Assembly: GCF_004005945.1 (NCBI RefSeq)
Contig: NZ_SACS01000006.1
Location: 62,001-126,000 of the forward strand
Direction: 5' to 3'
DNA from: Rheinheimera riviphila
GTDB taxonomy: Bacteria; Pseudomonadota; Gammaproteobacteria; Enterobacterales; Alteromonadaceae
Length of the DNA stretch: 64,000 bases
The position numbers and the translations under genes were made by a program. Shown here piece by piece: positions 1 through 8,015 of the stretch; within the stretch, counting starts at the first letter, position 1; the number at the start of each line of letters is the position of its first letter. Under the pieces are notes generated by a model. That model saw only the letters and a program-made list of their open reading frames with translations. It did no database searches and had not been told where the DNA came from.

Positions 1-490
1 GTTGACCTTGGCTGGAATTAATCAGGTTGGTATTGAATGACGTCACCGGCACCACCTGTGCCAGCTGACGGGCGATGATGTGGCGCAGTTGCTCGTTTTG
101 CCAGGGTTTGGCGACAAAATCGCGGGCGCCGAGCTGCATCGCCTGCACTGCAAGGCCAACGTCGGCATAGGCGGTCATCAACACCACTTTCAGATCCGGC
201 TGCAGCGCCAGCGCTTGTTTCAGGTAATACAATCCTTCAGCGCCGCTGGCCGCATCCCGGCTGAAATTCATATCCAGCAGTAACACTTCAATTCGCTGAC
301 TGCGCAAAATCGACAACAACTCGCCGGGTTCGCTACTGGTTAATAACCGACAACCCAAGGGTTTTAAACAGAGTTTGCAGGCCAGCAGCAGATCGGTGTT
401 GTCATCCAGCACCAACACCGCCGGCCGCTCCGGCACAGCAAAAGGCCCCGGCACAGTATAGGATCCTGACGCTGCAACAGGTGAAGACAT
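1..490 (-). CDS. NtrC-type response regulator, N-terminal part (cut by window start)
   Basis: Reading leftwards from the ATG at 490, 163 codons stay open to the window edge. They form a receiver domain: acidic pair D29-D30, phospho-acceptor D73 in LLLDMN, switch T106 in MTAYAD and K128 in VAKPW. About 20 residues of linker follow. The output domain lies outside the window. I infer a sigma-54 activator (AAA+ plus Fis-type HTH) because the intergenic region carries a sigma-54 promoter and two identical dyads of the kind such proteins bind. Divergently transcribed regulators of this class commonly control MacAB-like export operons. The receiver is certain; the output class is inferred. Confidence 0.85.
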   Translation of the reverse strand, partial: MSSPVAASGSYTVPGPFAVPERPAVLVLDDNTDLLLACKLCLKPLGCRLLTSSEPGELLSILRSQRIEVLLLDMNFSRDAASGAEGLYYLKQALALQPDLKVVLMTAYADVGLAVQAMQLGARDFVAKPWQNEQLRHIIARQLAQVVPVTSFNTNLINSSQGQ

Positions 491-647
491 GGCTAAAACT
501 CCGGCTGAAAGATGCACCACAGGCAACAACTGTGGATCGGATGTCGGGAGTATGTTGCCAAAACCAGCACCTTACCTGAAGGCTGGTTGCTCTGGCAAGC
601 CAGGCCAACTGCTTGAATCGCTACCAAATCACTACTGAACTGACGCA

Positions 648-667
648 ACTGTCCACTGCTGGACACT
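648..667. promoter_or_regulatory. Upstream activator site 1 (dyad)
   Basis: ACTGTCCA-CTGC-TGGACACT is an inverted repeat with one mismatch between the arms. Its half-sites match those of the second dyad, whose start lies exactly 32 bp downstream (about three helical turns). That is the arrangement expected for cooperative binding by an NtrC-type activator. Confidence 0.7.
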
Positions 668-679
668 TCGCTCGAACAG

Positions 680-699
680 ACTGTCCACGGATGGACAGT
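680..699. promoter_or_regulatory. Upstream activator site 2 (perfect dyad)
   Basis: ACTGTCCA-CGGA-TGGACAGT is a perfect 8+4+8 palindrome ending 49 bp before the -24 element. It is probably bound by the regulator encoded to the left. Confidence 0.75.
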
Positions 700-748
700 G
701 GTTTTGCCGGGCAAATTTTAAGTTGTTGTATTCATTGTGGTAATTAAC

Positions 749-763
749 TGGCACAGCGCTTGC
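749..763 (+). promoter_or_regulatory. Sigma-54 (RpoN) -24/-12 promoter
   Basis: TGGCAC-N5-TTGC matches the RpoN consensus, with the invariant GG and GC 12 bp apart. Transcription should begin near 775, leaving a leader of about 26 nt before the ATG at 801. Confidence 0.85.
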
Positions 764-800
764 GGACATCAAGGAAAGTGAAGTTTTCCAGGATTTAGCA

Positions 801-2093
801 ATGGACAAAATAATTGCGCAACAACCGATCTGGCGTCAGCCGAAATTCCGGCTGACTGCCTTGGCCATCGCCGCCGTGTTATTCGCGGGCGGCAGTTTAT
901 GGCAGTGGCGGGCGAACGCCAGCCCGCAGGCCGAGCTGCACATCAGTTCGCTGCAAACCGCGTTAGTACGCAGTGAAAATTTCAGCGAAAACCTGCAATT
1001 GCGCGGGGTGGTATTGCCACAGCAAACGGTGTTTCTGGATGCGATTGAAGGTGGCCGTGTCGAGCAGCGTCTGGCCGAGCCCGGTACTTATGTCGAAGCG
1101 GGTCAGCCGCTGGTGCAGCTCACCAATACTGCATTACAGCTGGATTTTATCAGCCGCGAAGCACAAATCAGCGAGCAGCTGAGTTTTTTACGTACCACTG
1201 AACTGGCGATGGCCACCACCGAGCTGGATTTAAAGCAGCAGGTGCTGGACGCCAGTCATGCAATTCGCCAGTTGGAGCGGCAGATTGGCTTTAGCAAACC
1301 GCTGGTGGATCGTGGTGTGCTGGCCAAAGAGCAACTTCGCACCATGGAAGAAGATTTAGCCTTTCAGCGCGAAAAACTGCAGCTTAGTAAACAGCGTCAG
1401 CAACAACAGCTCACGGTGCAGCAAGTGCAGAAAAAGCAGTTGCAGGACAGTGTGGCTATGCTGAGCAAAAATATCGAATTTGCCCGCCAGCAGCTGCAAA
1501 ATTTATTAGTGCGGGCGCCAGTCAGCGGTTATTTAAGTGAATTTCAGGTAGAACCCGGTGAATCAAAAGCACCGGGCACCAGGCTGGGTCAAATTGATAT
1601 TCCGGGCCGGTTTAAGTTACAGGCGCAGGTGGACGAGTTTTACTTAAGCCGCATTCAGCCGGGCATGAGTGCTACGTTGCAAAGCAGCGCTGCGCAAAGC
1701 CCTGCGACGCCAGCCAATCCGCAGGCCATTCACATCAGCCGCATCGATAGCCGGGTGGTGAATAACCAGTTTAGTGTCGAACTGTTACTGCCAGAGCAGT
1801 TTCAGGGTAAACGCGGCCAGACGCTGATTTTTGATTTGCTGCTAGATAAAAGCAGCAGTCAAAGCCTGGTATTGCCGAGGGGCGCTTATCTCACCGACGG
1901 CGGCGGCCAGTTTGTCTATGTGCTGGACGGCAGTGGCAAAGCGACCCGCCGTGCCGTCCAGCTTGGTCGCCAAAGCAGCCAGAGTGTGGAAATTCGCACT
2001 GGTCTACAAGCGGGCGAAAATGTCATCATCTCCAGCTATCGCGATTTTCGCCAGGCTGATCAACTCCAATTAAAAACAGGGAACGCATTATGA
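801..2093 (+). CDS. Periplasmic adaptor (HlyD/MacA-like) of tripartite efflux pump
   Basis: This 430-aa protein has a single N-terminal membrane anchor (about residues 16-36). A lipoyl/barrel-sandwich segment follows (VEQRLAEPGTYVEAGQPL), then a long Gln/Leu-rich coiled-coil hairpin (about 115-235), the second lipoyl half (VRAPVSGYLSEF) and a beta-barrel/membrane-proximal domain. Adaptors of this type link an inner-membrane ABC transporter to a TolC-like outer-membrane channel. It is the first gene of an operon; its stop overlaps the ATPase start as ATGA. Expression should depend on sigma-54 and the divergent regulator. The substrate is not evident. Confidence 0.9.
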   Translation: MDKIIAQQPIWRQPKFRLTALAIAAVLFAGGSLWQWRANASPQAELHISSLQTALVRSENFSENLQLRGVVLPQQTVFLDAIEGGRVEQRLAEPGTYVEAGQPLVQLTNTALQLDFISREAQISEQLSFLRTTELAMATTELDLKQQVLDASHAIRQLERQIGFSKPLVDRGVLAKEQLRTMEEDLAFQREKLQLSKQRQQQQLTVQQVQKKQLQDSVAMLSKNIEFARQQLQNLLVRAPVSGYLSEFQVEPGESKAPGTRLGQIDIPGRFKLQAQVDEFYLSRIQPGMSATLQSSAAQSPATPANPQAIHISRIDSRVVNNQFSVELLLPEQFQGKRGQTLIFDLLLDKSSSQSLVLPRGAYLTDGGGQFVYVLDGSGKATRRAVQLGRQSSQSVEIRTGLQAGENVIISSYRDFRQADQLQLKTGNAL

Positions 2094-2779
2094 TTGAACT
2101 GAAACAACTCAGCCGGGTATTTCGCACTGGTCAGCTGGAAACCACAGCGCTGAATAATATTCATCTGAGCATTCAAAGCGGCGAATTTGTAGCCATCATG
2201 GGGCCGTCTGGTTGTGGTAAATCAACCCTGCTCAGCATTCTCGGTATGCTGGATAGTCCAAGTCGCGGTCAATATCTGTTTAAAGACAAGGATGTGGCGC
2301 CACTGAAAGAACATCAGCTGGCCAACATCCGTAAACAACATCTGGGTTTTGTGTTTCAGAGCTTCAACCTGATTGACGAATTAAGCGTGGCCGAAAACGT
2401 CGAGTTGCCGCTGCAATATTTGGGTGTCGCCAAAGCAGAGCGAGAAGCGCGGGTAGCAGCGATGCTGAAACGGATGGCGATTGACCATCGTGCCGATCAT
2501 AAACCGCTGCAGTTATCCGGTGGTCAGCAGCAGCGGGTGGCGGTGGCGCGGGCGTTAGTGATCAATCCAAGCTTGATTTTAGCCGACGAACCGACCGGGA
2601 ATCTCGACTCGAAAAATTCCGAAGAAGTGATGCAGTTATTGTCTGAGCTGAACCGGCAAGGCACCACCATTGTGATGGTGACACACTCGGAACATGAAGC
2701 GCAGTATGCCAGCCGCATCGTGCGGATGCTGGATGGGCAGATTGTTTCCGAGCGGGTGCTGGAGGTGAAATATGGCTAG
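2090..2779 (+). CDS. ABC transporter ATPase, MacB/LolD class
   Basis: A 229-aa single nucleotide-binding domain. It has Walker A GPSGCGKST (38-46), Q-loop Q90, signature LSGGQ (142-146), Walker B LILADE (162-167) and switch His199. Length and motifs fit the stand-alone ATPases that partner FtsX-type permeases (LolD, FtsE, separate MacB ATPase). It starts inside the adaptor stop (4-nt overlap) and overlaps the permease by 8 nt, so the three products should be made together. It powers the pump from the cytoplasmic face. Confidence 0.93.
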   Translation: MIELKQLSRVFRTGQLETTALNNIHLSIQSGEFVAIMGPSGCGKSTLLSILGMLDSPSRGQYLFKDKDVAPLKEHQLANIRKQHLGFVFQSFNLIDELSVAENVELPLQYLGVAKAEREARVAAMLKRMAIDHRADHKPLQLSGGQQQRVAVARALVINPSLILADEPTGNLDSKNSEEVMQLLSELNRQGTTIVMVTHSEHEAQYASRIVRMLDGQIVSERVLEVKYG

Positions 2780-5189
2780 TCGGATCTCTACCTTAGGCCA
2801 GACACTTAATTTACGCACCGGCTGGCGGTCGTTATGGCGGCAGCAACTGCATATGCTGCTGAATTTGTCAGGCTTGGCACTGGGTTTAGCGGCGGCTTTA
2901 TTGATTTTATTGTTCGTGCGGTATGAGCTGGGTTTTGATCAAAATCAGCCAAATGCTGAACACAGTTATCGCATGGAGCAGCATTTTGAGTCCTTGGGGC
3001 AGCGTTTTCCGGTGGCCAGCCCGGCAATGCTAGGGCTGCTGCAAAATTATGATGCGAATATCAAAGTGACGCGAATGACTTCCGCGGCGCCAGATGTGGT
3101 GGTGCCAAGCCGCGGCACGCAGGGGCTGAAGCTGGTGCAGCCACTGGCTGTCGAAGCAAACTTCACTGATTTTTTTCAGGTTGACGTGCTGCAAGGCGAT
3201 TTGGCGGCTGTGCTGCAAAGCCCACAGCTGATTGCATTGTCAGAGCAAGAAGCCGAGCGGTTATTCGGTACTGTATCTGCCCTTGGCCAGCAATTGCAGC
3301 TCGGCGACAAACCTTATCAGGTTGGTGCCATTTTTGCGCCGCTGTCAAAGCAAAGTCACCTGCCCGCCGGTTCGTTGCGCCGGATCGACGATAAGGAAAT
3401 CGGTAATCCGCTGCGGGTCAACAATGTGTATTTATATCTGCATTTACCGGCGGAGCTTGACGCAGCGCCGATGTTACAACAGCTGACAACGCACTTGAAT
3501 CAGCAGGCTTATGAAGGTCGGCCGATGAGCGAACTGCACCTGCGTAAACTCACCGACATCCACTTACATTCAGCATTGTCCTATGAGTTTAAAGTCAACG
3601 GCTCTTTTGGCACGGTGCAGATTTGCCTGGGTCTGGCGGCTTTGCTATTGGTGATAGCTGGCATTAATTTCGTCAATATGAGTATTGCCAGAGCGGGTCA
3701 GCGCGCCAAAGAGGTGGGGGTTCGTAAGGCTTTGGGCGCCAGTCGCGGCCAGCTGATAACGCAGTTTTTAATGGAGTCTTTGTTATTGGTGGCGATGGCT
3801 GGCTTGTTGGCGGCGGTGCTGGTGGAGTTGTGTTTGCCCTGGTTTAGTCATTTGGTCGATCGGCAACTAAGCCTGGATTATCTTGGCAGTTTTGGCTTGA
3901 TGCTGAGTGCGGTGGTGCTGGTGATTGGCCTGCTGGCAGGGGCTTATCCGGCGTTTTTCCTGTCGGCCTTTGATGCGAAAAAAGTACTGAGTGGTGATTT
4001 TCAACGGGGGCAGACGGCGATTTGGCTGCGGAAAATGCTGTTAGTGTTACAAGGGGCGATCAGCGTCGGTTTGTTGGTCAGTACCTGGGTGCTGCAACAA
4101 CAACTGACCTTATTACAAAGTATGCCCACCGGTTATGAGCGGCAGGCGCGGTTGACCATCAACGAAGTTGAAAATCAGCAGATGTTCTGGGATAGCACAC
4201 ACAGCCTGACCCATTTATTGGCGCGGCAAAGCGGCGTGCAGGCGGTGACGCTGCTGGATATGGGGCTGACCGATACCATTTCCCAGGCGCAAACATTACA
4301 GGTGCCGGGTCAGCCCGATTTACCGCCGGTGCGCCAGTTAGGTGCTGGTTATCAGGTCGTTGCGGCGGCGGGATTTCGGTTATTGGCGGGTCGTGATTTT
4401 AGTGCCGATTATGCCGACTGGTATCAGGTTGACGAAAAGCAGGCGCAGGCGGCGGTGTTGATCACTGAATCGTTGTTACATAAAGCTGGTTTGCAAAGTC
4501 CTGAGCAAGCGATTGGTCAAGTCTGGACGATCCCGGGGGAGCAGGTGCCGCTGAAAGTTCAGGTCGTTGGGGTGATTGCCGATTTACAAATCGGTTCGGC
4601 CGTGGGAACGCCCGAACCACTGCTGGTGATTTGTGGTCGCTCACCGATGCGCATTGCTCAGCTCCTGATTAAAGTTGACCCGGCGCAAGCGCTGACGTTA
4701 CGCCCGCTGCTGGAGCAGCAAGTGCAACAGAAACTACAAAAAAGTGAGTTAAAAAGCAGTTGGATAGCCGATGATTTTTATAGCCTGTATCAGGGGCAAC
4801 GCCGGCAAAGTCAGGTCGTGACGCTGTTTGCTTTGCTGGCGGTTGGGCTAACTTTAGCGGGTTTGTTTGGTTTGTCGGCGTTCAGCACCGCGCAGCGCAG
4901 CCGGGAAGTCGCGATGCGTAAAGTGCTCGGCGCCAGCCGCCTGGCGCTGGTGCAACTATTAGCCAATGAATACCTGCGGTTAATGTTGGTTAGTATCGTG
5001 CTGGCCACACCACTGACTTACTGGTTATTGGAACAATGGCTGGCGCAGTTTTCGGCGCAGATCAGCCAGTCGCCTTTTGCTTACCTCGCTGCCGCGGCTT
5101 TAACTCTGGGCTTAAGCTGGCTCACCGTCGCCAGTCTGGCCTGGCAAGTGACCAATCGCTCTCCGGCGATGGTACTGCGGCAACTCTGA
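2772..5189 (+). CDS. FtsX/MacB-type ABC permease, duplicated 8-TM form
   Basis: An 805-aa integral membrane protein. It has an N-terminal membrane helix followed by a large periplasmic core, then three FtsX helices with the motif EVGVRKALGAS. A second half repeats the plan and ends with EVAMRKVLGAS and three helices. The duplicated motif shows that one polypeptide supplies both permease halves. GGAGG at 2761-2765 lies inside the ATPase gene and sets the ATG at 2772. Family members move peptides, antibiotics or lipoproteins mechanically through a TolC channel. No outer-membrane factor gene is nearby, so a shared TolC is likely. Confidence 0.9.
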   Translation: MASRISTLGQTLNLRTGWRSLWRQQLHMLLNLSGLALGLAAALLILLFVRYELGFDQNQPNAEHSYRMEQHFESLGQRFPVASPAMLGLLQNYDANIKVTRMTSAAPDVVVPSRGTQGLKLVQPLAVEANFTDFFQVDVLQGDLAAVLQSPQLIALSEQEAERLFGTVSALGQQLQLGDKPYQVGAIFAPLSKQSHLPAGSLRRIDDKEIGNPLRVNNVYLYLHLPAELDAAPMLQQLTTHLNQQAYEGRPMSELHLRKLTDIHLHSALSYEFKVNGSFGTVQICLGLAALLLVIAGINFVNMSIARAGQRAKEVGVRKALGASRGQLITQFLMESLLLVAMAGLLAAVLVELCLPWFSHLVDRQLSLDYLGSFGLMLSAVVLVIGLLAGAYPAFFLSAFDAKKVLSGDFQRGQTAIWLRKMLLVLQGAISVGLLVSTWVLQQQLTLLQSMPTGYERQARLTINEVENQQMFWDSTHSLTHLLARQSGVQAVTLLDMGLTDTISQAQTLQVPGQPDLPPVRQLGAGYQVVAAAGFRLLAGRDFSADYADWYQVDEKQAQAAVLITESLLHKAGLQSPEQAIGQVWTIPGEQVPLKVQVVGVIADLQIGSAVGTPEPLLVICGRSPMRIAQLLIKVDPAQALTLRPLLEQQVQQKLQKSELKSSWIADDFYSLYQGQRRQSQVVTLFALLAVGLTLAGLFGLSAFSTAQRSREVAMRKVLGASRLALVQLLANEYLRLMLVSIVLATPLTYWLLEQWLAQFSAQISQSPFAYLAAAALTLGLSWLTVASLAWQVTNRSPAMVLRQL

Positions 5190-5227
5190 GTGAGTTGTGG
5201 TGTTTGGTTGAAGGTCTTTGGGAATAT

Positions 5228-5258
5228 CAGGGGCGACAGGTTGTTGTCCCTGTTATTT
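5228..5258 (+). terminator. Terminator of the export operon
   Basis: An 11-bp stem (CAGGGGCGACA with TGTTGTCCCTG, two G-T pairs, 3-nt loop), followed by TTATTTT, lies 38 bp after the permease stop. Confidence 0.6.
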
Positions 5259-5297
5259 TGGCCGAAGGCTTTGAATGTCAGGCATTTGGAGCTCTAC

Positions 5298-5390
5298 ACA
5301 ACCAACAACCAACAACTACTGCGTTCGCCCGTTCGCGCCTCCCGCGCTCACTGTTGAATGCTCACTGCGCAGTTACAGGTTGTTGGTTTG
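5298..5390. repeat. CAACCA palindromic element, copy 1
   Basis: A 93-bp element with perfect 11-bp terminal inverted repeats: AACCAACAACC at 5300-5310 and GGTTGTTGGTT at 5378-5388. The interior contains GCGTTCGCCCGTTCGCGCC. A diverged copy in the opposite orientation lies at 42261-42347. It looks like a non-autonomous palindromic repeat; no transposase is in the window. Confidence 0.7.
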
Positions 5391-5404
5391 ATTAAAAAAA
5401 TTTA

Positions 5405-6055
5405 TTAAGAGCATACTTCAATGCTAATAAGATCTGAAATGTTGACTGCAACTTCATACTCTACAGATTGTTTTGAGTAGAATATTGAGTTTTTTGGAAT
5501 TTGCGCTTTAAGCACCACACGGTTACTTGCGTCAAACCACGGCTGCCCTTGGTAAAACGTAAAGGCGAAATCGTGGGCTACGGACTTTGACGTTGACCAC
5601 GACTGTCCGTAAGACTTTAATTCATGCTCCTTAGTACTACAGCCTCTATAAATCGTAACTATTTCATCCAAAGTATGAATATCATTCGGTTCCAGCTCTC
5701 TAACAAGCGTAATTTTTGGGTACCAAGCTTGGTTCTCTTGTCGAGTGAAGAGTTGATGTAGCCCTCCATATGCAATACCGTCAAATGCATATCGGAGAGT
5801 ATCTAACATACAGTAAACCGCTTTGTTGGTATGAAGATGCTTGTAGTTCCTAAAGATGTTTTCTATTTCTTTCTCTGCGTGCTCACATGAAAGAGCATCA
5901 AAAAGTGCTGCAATGTACAAACAAATTTCGCCGGTATGGGTCTTTACTGAGGGAGATGTTATCGCTAAGCAAAGATCTTCCGTGTCAACGCACATTTGAT
6001 ACTTGAGAAATTCAACAACATCATGTCTTAATTCCAAGGACACGCTCCAGAGCAA
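5405..6055 (-). CDS. Putative R-S-E ADP-ribosyltransferase-like protein
   Basis: A 216-aa soluble protein with no signal peptide. Its C-terminal half shows, in order and at plausible spacing, the hallmarks of arginine-type mono-ADP-ribosyltransferases: Arg137 in YRG, S-W-S-T-S at 152-156 followed by an alpha helix (SVAHDFAF), and an E-x-E pair (E199, E201) in VEYEV. The N-terminal 110 residues are helical and unrecognised. The start is a TTG at 6055 without a clear ribosome site; an in-frame ATG at 5995 is the alternative. Base composition is clearly more AT-rich than the neighbours and repeats border it on both sides, suggesting acquisition. No immunity or antitoxin gene is adjacent. The fold is inferred from motifs only, and target and role are unknown. 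Confidence 0.6.
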   Translation of the reverse strand: MLWSVSLELRHDVVEFLKYQMCVDTEDLCLAITSPSVKTHTGEICLYIAALFDALSCEHAEKEIENIFRNYKHLHTNKAVYCMLDTLRYAFDGIAYGGLHQLFTRQENQAWYPKITLVRELEPNDIHTLDEIVTIYRGCSTKEHELKSYGQSWSTSKSVAHDFAFTFYQGQPWFDASNRVVLKAQIPKNSIFYSKQSVEYEVAVNISDLISIEVCS

Positions 6056-6314
6056 TATTTATATAAGTGGGTTTTCAACAGTCGCAGAACCCGCGAGTTC
6101 TTAGACCTTTCATACCTATTGATGAATCAAGCTAACCGGTTTTTTCTGTCTGTTCAACAGCGGTTCAATATGAGTGGGATTACTTGGGACGTGATCATCT
6201 TGGACCTGAGAGCTGCAGAAAATACAAATGTTCTCGCAAAGGCTGTGTTAGGGCTACTTTGTGGTAGGTACAACCGAAGCGACTTATTGTTTAGATAAGG
6301 CCTTTTGTCGCAAT

Positions 6315-6344
6315 GGCCGATGACGCTTCGCTTATCGGCCCTAC
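6315..6344 (-). repeat. Single REP-like hairpin with GTAG head
   Basis: On the minus strand it reads GTAG followed by a GGCCGAT...ATCGGCC stem, the classic layout of GTAG-type REP sequences. Its head resembles the REPs at 51.6, 54.9 and 56.9 kb. Confidence 0.55.
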
Positions 6345-6426
6345 GTTTTTCCTTTGTAAACCATTTAATTAAATGACGATCCAATTCCGCTTAGCCCCGT
6401 AAAGTGAGCCGCTTTAAAATCGGTGG

Positions 6427-6499
6427 TTTGAGGTTTTAAGACGACAACTGTCTGAGCGGGTCGACGCTAGCGACCCGCGAGTTTTGTCGTCGCCTCAAA
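6427..6499. repeat. Nested 73-bp palindrome
   Basis: Three nested stems share one centre: TTTGAGG/CCTCAAA (6427-6433, 6493-6499), GACGACAA/TTGTCGTC (6440-6447, 6484-6491) and CGGGTCG/CGACCCG (6457-6463, 6471-6477). Such a structure can extrude as a cruciform or fold as RNA. Confidence 0.7.
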
Positions 6500-6552
6500 T
6501 CATTGATTTTATTGCGGGCTTTCGAGCGATCCGGGGTCGCCTTTTCTTTGGT

Positions 6553-6580
6553 TCTTTCTTTTGGCGAAGCAAAAGAAAGA
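6553..6580. repeat. 11-bp hairpin TCTTTCTTTTG / CAAAAGAAAGA
   Basis: A perfect 11-bp inverted repeat around a 6-nt GCGAAG centre. Similar CTTT...GGCGAAGC...AAAG palindromes recur between genes of many gammaproteobacteria (recalled, not searched). Confidence 0.6.
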
Positions 6581-6671
6581 TACTCGCCGTAGGCGAAACC
6601 CGCGCCAGGCCAGCATAGCCCAATAACCATTACGCAACGCAGTTTGCACTGCTCTGTGCAAATCAGCTTCC

Positions 6672-7835
6672 CTACAGCAAATCCAGCGCCTGGCTCAAGT
6701 CTGCAATTAAATCATCAGCATCTTCCACACCAATACTTAACCGCACCAATTTGTCGGTAACACCGGCTTTGGCGCGATCGGCGGCGGTCATGGCGGCGTG
6801 GGTGGTGGATGCCGGATGACAGGCCAGACTTTCTAAATCACCTAAGCTCACAGCTTGGGCAAATAATGTTAGGTTATCGAGCAGTGTTGCGGCAGCAGCA
6901 AAACCACCGGCCAGCTCCAGTGCGACCATGCCACCAAAACCGCCAGCGGTGTCTTTAATCACCTGATGGCCAGGATGTTCAGGCAAGCCTGGGAAAAACA
7001 CTTTTTCCACTTTGGGATGTGCCGCCAGAAATTCTGCGACTTTTTGCGCTGCAATTAAGTGCGCGTCCATCCTAAGTGGCAGGGTTTTGACACCACGTTG
7101 TAATAAATACGCTTCTTGCGGACCCATCGGTGCACCGATGTGTTTCAGCGCTATGGTGCGAATGCGCTGGATTAATGGGCCGTTGCCTGCAACTACACCA
7201 GCAATAATGTCGCCGTGACCACATAAATATTTGGTGCCGCTGTGCATCACGACGTCCACCCCCAGCTCTAACGGACGGAATAAATAGGGTGTTAAGAAGG
7301 TATTATCACAAACAGTAATAGCACCAATGTCGCGGGCGACGGCGACAATTTTGCGGCTGTCGATGACTTTTAACGTTGGGTTGGTGATCGGTTCCCACAG
7401 CACTAACCGGGTGTTGGCACTGTGATTGGCGACAAAATCATCATCGCTGCTGTAGCTGGTCACTTTGATACCAGCGCGCACTAAGGTGTTACGTAAAAAG
7501 GCATCGGTGCCACCGTAGACCGGGTCAATAAACGCCACTTCGTCGCCTTGTTGGGTCAGCGCATAGACAATACTGCTAATCGCCGCCATACCGCTCGCGA
7601 CGACGACCGCTTCATCAGCACCTTCCATCGCCGCCAGCTTTTGCTCCAGCGCGCTGGACGTTGGATTACCCATCCGGCTGTAAATATAACCCGGATTCTG
7701 CCCGGCAAAACGCGCCTGACCTTCAGCGGCGGTGCCGTAGCTGAAGGTGCTGGTCAGATAGACCGGGGTGTTTAAGGCGCCGGTGGACGGATCTGGCTGC
7801 TGACCAGCGTGGATAGCGAGGGTGCGAAATTTCAT
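6672..7835 (-). CDS. PLP trans-sulfuration enzyme, methionine gamma-lyase-like
   Basis: A 387-aa fold-type I PLP enzyme of the Cys/Met metabolism family. It shows YSRMGNPT (52-59), cofactor Asp177, the Schiff-base lysine K202 in SGTKYLCGHGD, and SLGDLESL near the C-terminus. Length and N-terminal HAGQQPDPSTGA resemble methionine gamma-lyase. However, the position where that enzyme carries its specific Cys is Gly109 (VYGGT), so cystathionine gamma-lyase or synthase activity is equally possible. It is transcribed after the 2-oxoglutarate oxygenase gene, with a 180-bp gap. Role: C-S bond chemistry on methionine, cysteine or homocysteine derivatives in the cytoplasm. Confidence 0.82.
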   Translation of the reverse strand: MKFRTLAIHAGQQPDPSTGALNTPVYLTSTFSYGTAAEGQARFAGQNPGYIYSRMGNPTSSALEQKLAAMEGADEAVVVASGMAAISSIVYALTQQGDEVAFIDPVYGGTDAFLRNTLVRAGIKVTSYSSDDDFVANHSANTRLVLWEPITNPTLKVIDSRKIVAVARDIGAITVCDNTFLTPYLFRPLELGVDVVMHSGTKYLCGHGDIIAGVVAGNGPLIQRIRTIALKHIGAPMGPQEAYLLQRGVKTLPLRMDAHLIAAQKVAEFLAAHPKVEKVFFPGLPEHPGHQVIKDTAGGFGGMVALELAGGFAAAATLLDNLTLFAQAVSLGDLESLACHPASTTHAAMTAADRAKAGVTDKLVRLSIGVEDADDLIADLSQALDLL

Positions 7836-8015
7836 TGAAGTACCTGTTTGAATAAATGACTGCTGCGCCCTTTCAACAAGGCTGCTTTGGCACGTGCAGA
7901 AGTTAAAAACCGTTAGATTAAGAGTAGCTGTTCGCGCCGGGAAAGCAGAGCCTTCCGGACGCGCAGCGTTATGGGTTGCTTGTTGCGGTGATTTGTAAAC
8001 AAGTGAGCAGCGTCA

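Larger units (their letters stand above)
491..800. promoter_or_regulatory. Divergent control region, regulator / export operon
   Basis: This 310-bp gap holds no convincing gene. It contains two dyad enhancer-like sites (648-667 and 680-699) and a -24/-12 promoter (749-763) reading right into the export operon. The AGGA at 790-793 sets the ATG at 801. Confidence 0.8.
6056..6671. other. Non-coding stretch with palindromic repeats
   Basis: About 616 bp with no supportable gene. It holds a REP-like hairpin (6315-6344), a long nested palindrome (6427-6499) and an 11-bp hairpin (6553-6580). It separates the acquired-looking gene from the lyase operon. Confidence 0.7.

Noticed and set aside
5036-5395. 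119-codon frame over the permease end and the repeat
   Set aside because: It overlaps the permease gene in another frame and runs through the terminator and a palindromic repeat.
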